The translations under genes and the position numbers were made by a program. Under the pieces are notes generated by a model that saw only the letters and a program-made list of their open reading frames with translations, was not told where the DNA came from and did not search any database. DNA of 64,000 bases from positions 1,488,001-1,552,000 of the forward strand of contig OZ251457.1 in NCBI GenBank assembly GCA_965242565.1, given 5' to 3'. Positions 57,805 to 64,000 of the stretch are shown piece by piece. Every line of letters begins with the position of its first letter. The first letter of the stretch is position 1. Origin of the DNA: CATQGW01 sp965242565. Its GTDB lineage: Bacteria > Chloroflexota > Dehalococcoidia > Bin125.

Positions 57805-59595
57805 TTACTGGGTTGCGGCGCCGGGTTGGCGCAGCCAGGCGGGGACGTCGGCTGCGCCGTTGGAGATCATCCAGCAGGCGGCGGTTCCGGTGTCGCTCAG
57901 GGCGCAGGTATGGGATACTCCGGCGCTCACGGCGACGTGGTTGCCAGGCGGCGGTTGGGGTTGGCCGTCGAAGGAGTAGCCCCAGCACTCGACGGCGCCG
58001 CTTGCGCGGACGCCGCAGCTGAACCCGGCGCCTGCGCTCACGGCGGCGAACTCGCCTGGCGGCGCGTGCGTCTGGCCGAATTGATTGTTACCCCAGCATT
58101 CCAGCGTTCCGTCCTCGCGCAGGCCGCAGTTATGCCAAGCTCCGGCGCTCACGGCGCTGAATGCGCCGGCCGGGGCGTTCGTTTCGCTGAACTCGTAGTC
58201 GCCCCAGCATTCGGCTTCGCCACTCGCGAGCAAGCCGCATACGTGCTCTGTGCCCGCACTTAACGCAGCGAATGCGCCGTCGGGCGGAGTGACGACCCCG
58301 ACGTAGCTTTGCCCCCAGCAGACGGCCGAGCCGTCCTGGCGCAGGCCGCAAGTGAATGTTGAGCCTGAAGCCACCGCCAGCCACACGCCGCCAGGTACCT
58401 CTCGTTGTTGATACTCGTTATCGCCCCAGCACTCCATTACGCCGTTTTCGCGCAGTGCGCAGGTGTGCCAGAGGCCAGCGCTCAGCGCGGTAAACGTGCC
58501 GGAGAGTGCATCGGTTTGGCGGTGGTCGCTGTCGCCCCAACACTCAACCGCGCCGCTCTCGCGTAGGCCGCAGGTGTGCCAATATCCGGCGGTCACTGCG
58601 CCGAACGTTCCGGACGGGGCGTCGATTTGGCCGAAGTCGTGGCCTCCCCAACACTCCACGGCCCCGGTTTCGCGCAGTGCGCAGCTGTACTCGCCACCGG
58701 CGCTGACGGCGGCGAACGCGCCGCTCGGCGCATCGGCTTGACTCCATTGGTTGTCGCCCCAGCACTCCAGCGCGCCACCCTCGCACAGGCCGCAAGTGTG
58801 GAATTCACCTGCGGTCACTGCGACGAATGTCCCCGTGGGCGCATCAGCCTGGCCCCATTGGCTGTCGCCCCAGCATTCCACGGTTCCGGTCTCGCGCAGA
58901 CCGCAGGTGTGCTCCTCGCCTGCGCTGACTGCATTGAATGCGCCAGCGGGGGCATCAGCCTGTCCTCGATTGTTGCTGCCCCAGCACTCCACGGTCCCGG
59001 TCTCGCGCAGACCGCAGGTGTGTTTCCCGCCTGCGCTCAGCGCGGCGAACGCGCCAGCAGGAGCGTCGGCTTGTCCCCGACTGTTCTCACCCCAACACTC
59101 TACGGTCCCAGTCTCGCGCAGGCCGCAGGTATGTTCTCCGCCTGCGCTGGCGGCGTTGAATGCACCGGTAGGTGCGTCGGCTTGTCCCCGATTGTTGCTG
59201 CCCCAACATTCCACGGCACCGCTCTCGCGCAGGCCGCAGGTGTGCCAGTATCCTGCGATCGCTGCGGTAAACGTTCCGGGCGGCGCGTCGGTCTGACCAA
59301 ACCAGTTACCGCCCCAGCACTCGACGGCGCCGGAGTCGAGCAGGACACAGGCGTGCGCTTCGCCCACGGTGATTGGTACGGTCAGCGCTTCGCGCTGGGG
59401 TTCGGGGGCTCGGCTGCCGGCGGCGGCGTGATCGGGTTGGGCCTGTTGCTGTTCGTTGTCAATGATCTCGGTCTGTTGGGGCTGCGGCGGCGGTTCAGTG
59501 GGGGTTGCCTGCGGCTGTTGGTCGTCGCCGCTGCACGCGGTTGCGACGACGAAGGGGAGGGCCGCGAGCAGGAGAATGCGAAGTGGCTTGTTCAC
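57805..59595 (-). CDS. RCC1-repeat lipoprotein (copy 2)
   Basis: 596 residues from GTG 59595 (NKPLRILLLAALPFVVATAC, lipobox Cys21). It has the same architecture as the gene at 55983: Gln/Pro-rich linker and fourteen Cys-paired RCC1 repeats, ending in the same CWMI(S/F)NGAADVPAWLRQPxA. The terminal blade (ACWMI instead of ECWG) is shared, so the two arose by duplication of the whole gene. It lies 40 bp upstream of copy 1 on the same strand, so the two may be co-transcribed. Confidence 0.9.
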   Translation of the reverse strand: MNKPLRILLLAALPFVVATACSGDDQQPQATPTEPPPQPQQTEIIDNEQQQAQPDHAAAGSRAPEPQREALTVPITVGEAHACVLLDSGAVECWGGNWFGQTDAPPGTFTAAIAGYWHTCGLRESGAVECWGSNNRGQADAPTGAFNAASAGGEHTCGLRETGTVECWGENSRGQADAPAGAFAALSAGGKHTCGLRETGTVECWGSNNRGQADAPAGAFNAVSAGEEHTCGLRETGTVECWGDSQWGQADAPTGTFVAVTAGEFHTCGLCEGGALECWGDNQWSQADAPSGAFAAVSAGGEYSCALRETGAVECWGGHDFGQIDAPSGTFGAVTAGYWHTCGLRESGAVECWGDSDHRQTDALSGTFTALSAGLWHTCALRENGVMECWGDNEYQQREVPGGVWLAVASGSTFTCGLRQDGSAVCWGQSYVGVVTPPDGAFAALSAGTEHVCGLLASGEAECWGDYEFSETNAPAGAFSAVSAGAWHNCGLREDGTLECWGNNQFGQTHAPPGEFAAVSAGAGFSCGVRASGAVECWGYSFDGQPQPPPGNHVAVSAGVSHTCALSDTGTAACWMISNGAADVPAWLRQPGAATQ

Positions 59596-59700
59596 TGTTG
59601 GCTCTTGTTTGGCTCGCGGGGCGTTGGTTCTGCGTTTGTGGGGGAATTGTAGCGTTGGAGGGCGATTCGGGGGGGTTGGGGTTGGTGTGAGGTTTGGGGT

Positions 59701-59752
59701 GGCCACCCCCCAGTCCGCTTGCGCGGACAGCCTCCCTGCGTAGGGGGCGATT
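59701..59752. repeat. family D double hairpin
   Basis: GTCCGC-TTGC-GCGGAC (59713-59728) is followed by an imperfect CCTCCC/GGGGG hairpin. It lies between RCC1 copy 2 and esterase copy 2. Confidence 0.8.
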
Positions 59753-59791
59753 CCGGAAGATAAGCCCTGCGACCCTGCGAGGGGGTGGGCG

Positions 59792-60823
59792 TTAGTCGCC
59801 GCGGCAGAAGGCGGCGAGGTCGCGGGCGGTGTCCCGGGAGATGTCGGGGCAGGTCATGGGGAAGACTTCGGTGCCGTGGATGGTGCCCATGACTTGGCGG
59901 CAGCGGGCGGGTTGGCCGGCGCGGAGCAGGAGGCGGTAGAACTCGATGCCTTCGTCGCGGAGGGGGTCGCACTCGTTGACGGAGATGACGGTGGGCGGCA
60001 TGCCGCGGACGTCCTCTTCATTGGCGAAGCCGGGCCAGGCGAGGGGGTTCTGGTTGTCGAATTCTTCGATGCCGTAGGCCATCGCGCCGGTGTTGCTCCA
60101 GAGGTCGAGCAGGATGCCGTTGTTTTCGGTGGAGGAGGGGAGGTCGTCGCGGGGCCAGCTGCCGGCGATGTAGGGGCAGAGCGCGTAGAGGCCCTGGATG
60201 AGGTCGGTTGCGCGCTCGCGGACGAGGCGGAGTCCGACGGCGAGGGTGAGATTGCCGCCGCCGCTTTCGCCGGCGACGATGATGCGGTTGGGGTCGATGC
60301 CGAGCTCGGCGGCGTTTTGGGAGACCCAGCGGAGGCCGGAGACGCAGTCGTTGAGGCCGGCGGGGTAGGGCGCGACTTCGGGCGCGGAGGAGGGGGTGAC
60401 GCAGTTGCGGAAGTCGACCATGGCGACGGCCACGCCCTGCTGGGCGATGATTCGTCCCCAGGCTTTGTAGTTGCCGTCGTAGCAGGACATGATCATCATG
60501 CCGCCGCCGTGGATGTAGTAGACGCAGGGCAGCGGCTCGTCAGATTGGGGGCGGATCAGCTGGACGTTGACGGTGTTGCCGTCGGGTTCGGACTCGAAAG
60601 TGACGGTGCTGATGTCGAGGCCGGTGGAGGGGGCGATGTCTTCGTTGTCGGCGCTGGCGAGGAACTCGAGCAGGGCGGCGTTGCCGGCTTGGGCTTCGGG
60701 GGAGTTCATGATGGCGAGCAGTTCGTCGCGGGAGGCGGCGGTGGGCTGTGGCACGGTTTCCATCGCGCCGAACATGGCCTTGATGCGCGGGTCGATGCGG
60801 CGGTCTTCAGAGAGCTTGCTCAT
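59792..60823 (-). CDS. alpha/beta-hydrolase esterase, HSL-like (copy 2)
   Basis: 343 residues with HGGG at 105-108, Ser187 in GESGG and the C-terminal GTIHGTE histidine. It has the same length and register as copy 1, and the last 40 residues (RDEGIEFYRLLLRAGQPARCRQVMGTIHG...) are nearly identical. The two esterases flank the two RCC1 lipoproteins, all on one strand. AAAGGACG precedes the ATG. Confidence 0.9.
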   Translation of the reverse strand: MSKLSEDRRIDPRIKAMFGAMETVPQPTAASRDELLAIMNSPEAQAGNAALLEFLASADNEDIAPSTGLDISTVTFESEPDGNTVNVQLIRPQSDEPLPCVYYIHGGGMMIMSCYDGNYKAWGRIIAQQGVAVAMVDFRNCVTPSSAPEVAPYPAGLNDCVSGLRWVSQNAAELGIDPNRIIVAGESGGGNLTLAVGLRLVRERATDLIQGLYALCPYIAGSWPRDDLPSSTENNGILLDLWSNTGAMAYGIEEFDNQNPLAWPGFANEEDVRGMPPTVISVNECDPLRDEGIEFYRLLLRAGQPARCRQVMGTIHGTEVFPMTCPDISRDTARDLAAFCRGD

Positions 60824-60868
60824 GGCGGGCGTCCTTTCGGGCTGTTTGGCCGGGCTAGCTGGTCAGGG

Positions 60869-61657
60869 CTACTGGGCGCTGGTTTGCATTGCGGAGGCGG
60901 CGGCGATGGCCCACTTACCGTCGCGACGGGTGACGAGGGCGAGTTCGTTGGTGGTCGCGCCGCCGATGCGCATTTGGACGGCGACATTAACGGCAGCTGC
61001 GCCGGACTGGACGGCGCGGATGTCGGCTTCAACGTTGGGCGTGGCGTCGCCGGCGGCTTCAACGCGGGACGACTCGAACTGCATCAGCTCTTCGCGGCTG
61101 GGGATTTGGAGCACGTGGCCGGGCGCGACGACGGTGAGGGGGAAGTGGCAGGTGTCGGCGTGGGCTTCCCAGTCGCGCGCCATGCCGGCGTCGAGCGCGG
61201 TTTGGAGGACGGCGACGGCGGCGGCTTCCTCGACGGAGCGGTCGGCGTCGGGATCCCAGCTGTCAATGCCGAAGCGGGCCTGGATGCCCCAGCCGGTTTC
61301 GAGCTTGGTGAGGATGTAAGCGACGCGGTTGCTGAGGTAGGGCTCGCCCTGAACGTTGAAGCGGCTCCAGCCGCCGAGCAGGTGGACCATGTCGTCGGAT
61401 TCGTGCAGGCGGGTGGGTTCGACGCCTTCGGTGCGGACCCAGCCGGCGGCTTCGAAGGGGGACCAGTCGGCGGCGGCGGCGTAGTCGTCGGGGGTGGGGT
61501 AGAAGCGCGAGGCGGTGCGGGCGGCGGCTCCCTCGCGGGGCGGGGAGACGCGGACATGGGGGTAGCTCATGCAGGCGGCCCAGCCGTGGGCGTCTTTGGC
61601 GGTGAAGCGCTCGAAGAAGGCGCGGTAGGCGTCTTCGGGGGAGTGGTAGGCGCCCAT
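60869..61657 (-). CDS. protein with two NTF2/SnoaL-like domains
   Basis: 262 residues. Residues 1-125 (SPEDAYRAFFERFTAKDAHGWAACMSYPHVRVS...GWGIQARFG) and 135-260 (AVLQTALDAGMARDWEAHADTCHFPLTVVAPG...DGKWAIAAASA) each look like a cone-shaped NTF2-like domain. There is no signal peptide. These folds bind small hydrophobic ligands or act as cyclases/isomerases. It lies 45 bp upstream of esterase copy 2 on the same strand, so it may take part in the same pathway. Confidence 0.7.
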   Translation of the reverse strand: MGAYHSPEDAYRAFFERFTAKDAHGWAACMSYPHVRVSPPREGAAARTASRFYPTPDDYAAAADWSPFEAAGWVRTEGVEPTRLHESDDMVHLLGGWSRFNVQGEPYLSNRVAYILTKLETGWGIQARFGIDSWDPDADRSVEEAAAVAVLQTALDAGMARDWEAHADTCHFPLTVVAPGHVLQIPSREELMQFESSRVEAAGDATPNVEADIRAVQSGAAAVNVAVQMRIGGATTNELALVTRRDGKWAIAAASAMQTSAQ

Positions 61658-61771
61658 TGGGGTCCTCGCGTCTCGATCGGGCTGTCAGCCAGCGCAGGAT
61701 AGCGTCTTACACGCTCGGTTCGCAGGCTGTACGTTGCACTTGGCACGAACGGCAGGGGACGGAGCTGCCCG

Positions 61772-63172
61772 ATGACGAACGGTGAGTTGGCTTACGCGAC
61801 GATCGAGGAGCTTGCGCCGCGGATTGCGCGGGGGGAGGTTTCGCCGGTGGAGCTGGCTGAGGCGCAGCTGGGGCGGATTGCGACGCTGGATGGGCGGCTG
61901 AAGAGCTATGCGACGGTGATGGCGGAGTCGGCGCTGGCAGAGGCGCGACGGGCAGAGGCGGAGATTGCCGGGGGCGAGTATCGCGGGCCGCTGCATGGGG
62001 TGCCGGTCGCAGTGAAGGATCTGTGCTTCACGGCGGACGCTCCGACGATGGGCGGGACGAAGGTGCTGGAGGATTTTCGGCCCGACTTCGATTCGACGGT
62101 GGTGGCGCGGCTGCGCGCGGCGGGGGCGGTGCTGCTGGGCAAGCTCAATCTGACCGAGGGGGCGATGGCGGGGTACAACCGGGCGCGGCAGGTGCCGGTC
62201 AATCCGTGGGCGGCGGATCGCTGGACGGGAGTGTCGTCGAGCGGCTCCGGCGCGGCGACGGCGGCGGGGCTGTGCTACGCCTCGCTGGGGAGCGATACGG
62301 GGGGCTCGATTCGGTCGCCTTCGGCGTCGTGCGGGATTGTGGGGCTGAAGCCGACATGGGGGCGGGTGAGTCGGTACGGGGTGCTGGCGCTGGCGGAGTC
62401 GCTGGATCATGTGGGGCCGATGACGCGCTCGACATGGGACGCGGCGGCGGTGCTGGAGGTGATCGCGGGCGACGATGCGGACGATCCGACGACGATTGCG
62501 GAACCGGCGCCAGCGATTCTGGAGCGGATCGGGGACGGGGTTGAGGGGCTGCGGATTGGTTATGACGAGCGGTACGCCAGGGAGGATGTGATTCCACCGA
62601 TTGCGGAAGCGGTGGCGGCGTCGGTGGAGACATTGGCGTCGCTAGGTGCGGAGATTGTGGCGGTGGAGCTGCCGGATCCGCGTCCGTACATGTCGGCGTG
62701 GCCGGCGCTCTGCTCGGTGGAGGCGCTGACGGCGCACGCGGAGCATTATCCGGCACGGGCTGCGGAATACGGACCGTGGTTTCGCGCGTGGCTGGAGCGG
62801 GGAGCGGGGACGAGCGCGGTGGAGTATGCGGAGGCGTGCAATGCGCGAGTGGAGCTGACGGGGCGGCTGGCGCGGTCGTTTGCGGGGATCGACATGCTGG
62901 CGTGTCCGGCGCAGGGAACGCTGCCGCACCGGGTGACGGAGGAGCTGATGTACGAGGACACGCCGGGCGATTTCGACGCGACGCGGATGCAGTTCACTGC
63001 GCCGTGGGACATGAATCGCGCGCCGTCGCTGACGCTGCCGAACGGGTGGAGCGAGCAGGGGCTGCCGATCGCGCTGCAGCTGGTGGGCGCGCCGGGCGGC
63101 GAGGCCGTGTTGTGCCGAGCGGGATACGCCTACGAGCGGGCGACGGACTTTATGTGGCACCCGGAGGTGTAG
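61772..63172 (+). CDS. amidase signature enzyme (GatA-like amidase)
   Basis: 466 residues. The Ser-cisSer-Lys triad is visible: Lys82 (VAVKDLCF), a cis-Ser in GVSSSGSGAA (153-162) and nucleophile Ser179 in GSDTGGSIRSPS. The length and single-domain build fit an amide hydrolase; GatA of the tRNA amidotransferase is similar, but gatB and gatC are not nearby. It is divergent from the NTF2-like gene; TATCCT/AGGATA near 61697-61703 may serve both directions. Confidence 0.9.
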   Translation: MTNGELAYATIEELAPRIARGEVSPVELAEAQLGRIATLDGRLKSYATVMAESALAEARRAEAEIAGGEYRGPLHGVPVAVKDLCFTADAPTMGGTKVLEDFRPDFDSTVVARLRAAGAVLLGKLNLTEGAMAGYNRARQVPVNPWAADRWTGVSSSGSGAATAAGLCYASLGSDTGGSIRSPSASCGIVGLKPTWGRVSRYGVLALAESLDHVGPMTRSTWDAAAVLEVIAGDDADDPTTIAEPAPAILERIGDGVEGLRIGYDERYAREDVIPPIAEAVAASVETLASLGAEIVAVELPDPRPYMSAWPALCSVEALTAHAEHYPARAAEYGPWFRAWLERGAGTSAVEYAEACNARVELTGRLARSFAGIDMLACPAQGTLPHRVTEELMYEDTPGDFDATRMQFTAPWDMNRAPSLTLPNGWSEQGLPIALQLVGAPGGEAVLCRAGYAYERATDFMWHPEV

Positions 63173-63629
63173 GGGGTGTGAGAGCGTTGGAGGTTGGCAG
63201 GCAGATTCCCCCCGTCCCTCCGTTATTCTCGCCCCTCTCTTCCTGCATACCCACCCTCTGCTCCGTCGTTCCTGCGCTCTGCTTCGTCATTCCTGTGCTC
63301 TGCTCCGTCATTCCTGTGCTTTTCTCCGTCATTCCTGTGCTCTTCTCCGTCATTCCTGTGCTCTTCTCCGTCATTCCAGCGAAAGCTGGAATCCATACGG
63401 CGGCCGTCGGCGCCGCGGCGTATCGAGATGGCCTGCGAACGGACATTGGAGATGGACCCGGGAATCTTGCGCCGTGAACGGCGTTGGATATGGATTCCAG
63501 CGTGCGCTGGAATAGCAGAAGAGGGGCGGGAACGACGGACTTGAGGCGCGGGCGGGGAGTGGGAGGCCTCGTGGGGGTTTTATGCTGGGGGAACGAGCTA
63601 GAGCGGGCTGCTTATGGAAGGTGGGTTCC
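63173..63629. repeat. tandem 21-bp half-sites capped by a GAAA hairpin
   Basis: No gene is seen. CATTCCTGTGCTCTTCTCCGT-type units recur every 21 bp (ATTCC at 63289, 63310, 63331, 63352 and 63373). The last forms ATTCCAGC-GAAA-GCTGGAAT (63373-63392). A second complete hairpin ATTCCAGC/GCTGGAAT is at 63494-63513. TATGCT at 63581-63586 is a likely -10 for the next gene. The in-frame STGMTEK-like translation on the minus strand is an artefact of the repeat. Confidence 0.85.
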
Positions 63630-64000
63630 ATGCCTGAGGCGACGCCGACGATCGACTGCCAGGTGCATGCCTACGAGCGCGACCGGCCGGAGCGTCCCTG
63701 GCGGGCGGTGCTGGCGGGTCCGGCGGAGGTGACGGGCGACGACATAGCGGCGGCGATGGATGCGGTGGGGGTGGACGGAGCGCTGTTGATCTCGCCGTTC
63801 ACAATGTACGGCTACGACGCGAGTTATGTGCAGGAGGTGTATAGGCGGCATCCCGGCCGCTTCGGGCTGATCAAGCCGTTCGATCCGACTTCGGAGTCGG
63901 TTGCAGACGAGGTGGCCGAGTGGGCGGCAGCACCGGGTGTGGTGGGAGCGCGGGTGGTGCTGGCGTTCCACGACCTGGACATCGACCATCCGGGGTTCGG
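63630..64000 (+). CDS. amidohydrolase family protein, 5' part only
   Basis: 123 codons before the window ends. MPEATPTIDCQVHAYERDRPERPW has the D-x-Q-V-H version of the first metal motif (Asp9, His13); VGVDGALLISPFTMYGYDASYVQEVYRRHPGRFGLIKPFDP and PGVVGARVVL follow as in amidohydrolase-2 TIM barrels. Substrate unknown. GGAAGGTGGG precedes the ATG. Confidence 0.8.
   Translation, partial: MPEATPTIDCQVHAYERDRPERPWRAVLAGPAEVTGDDIAAAMDAVGVDGALLISPFTMYGYDASYVQEVYRRHPGRFGLIKPFDPTSESVADEVAEWAAAPGVVGARVVLAFHDLDIDHPGF

Noticed and set aside
63150..63446. Minus-strand frame encoding STGMTEK-type repeats
   Set aside because: It exists only because the 21-bp repeat is divisible by three; there is no start signal or non-repeat coding sequence.
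1..64000. tRNA, rRNA or riboswitch genes
   Set aside because: No cloverleaf, rRNA core segment or recognisable riboswitch core was found on reading both strands, though a covariance-model search could not be run.

Overview
This is a GC-rich, densely coded bacterial chromosome segment. I see no rRNA or tRNA gene, plasmid origin, prophage or intact insertion sequence. The gene set combines class III (CaiB/BaiF) CoA-transferases, an acyl-CoA dehydrogenase and carboxylase, Fe(II)/2-oxoglutarate dioxygenases, a DUF35/thiolase pair, an aldehyde:ferredoxin oxidoreductase, a fused LutBA lactate oxidase, a peptide-type ABC importer and a UGA-containing UGSC selenoprotein. This suits a free-living or host-associated, mostly aerobic heterotroph such as Chloroflexota (Dehalococcoidia/SAR202-like). 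The lineage is an inference from gene content only; Actinobacteriota is the main alternative.

Layout. 1-9.9 kb (minus): acyl-CoA carboxylase subunit (partial), coupled addB-addA recombination nuclease, and an amt-glnB nitrogen module. 10-16 kb: deazaflavin-dependent reductase, DEAD-box helicase, FAD-dependent dehydrogenase and MFS exporter. 16.2-19.7 kb (plus): orphan beta-class DNA methyltransferase, then a UGSC operon (conserved partner, Sec-containing protein, DUF3800). 20-32 kb: isovaleryl-CoA-dehydrogenase-like enzyme, J-domain protein, lutC-lutBA, exonuclease-BRCT, amidohydrolase, HTH protein, thiolase/OB-fold pair and a membrane protein. 32-36 kb: two CoA-transferases and an SDR-DUF2867 protein. 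36.5-40.6 kb: peptide-type ABC importer without an ATPase gene. 40.6-46.4 kb (minus): AFOR, MoaD-like protein, DUF5678, retropepsin-like protease, then three tandem copies of a two-gene cassette of unknown single-pass membrane proteins. 46.7-54.8 kb (plus): PhyH oxygenase, monooxygenase, five MNT/HEPN toxin-antitoxin pairs interrupted by a PRTase-FolE fusion and a TauD oxygenase, then a third CoA-transferase. 54.8-61.7 kb (minus): two paralogous esterases flanking two paralogous RCC1-repeat lipoproteins, plus an NTF2-like protein. 61.8-64 kb: amidase and the start of an amidohydrolase.

Intergenic regions are crowded with at least five families of short palindromic repeats. Several arms show compensatory changes, and some loci carry tandem left arms ending in one complete hairpin. 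A recurrent TANNNT hexamer lies 6-8 nt upstream of several ATG codons, which suggests widespread leaderless transcription.

The most interesting systems are the triplicated membrane-protein cassette with its upstream protease pair, the MNT/HEPN array with progressive loss of MNT catalytic residues, and the UGSC selenoprotein operon with a visible SECIS-like hairpin.
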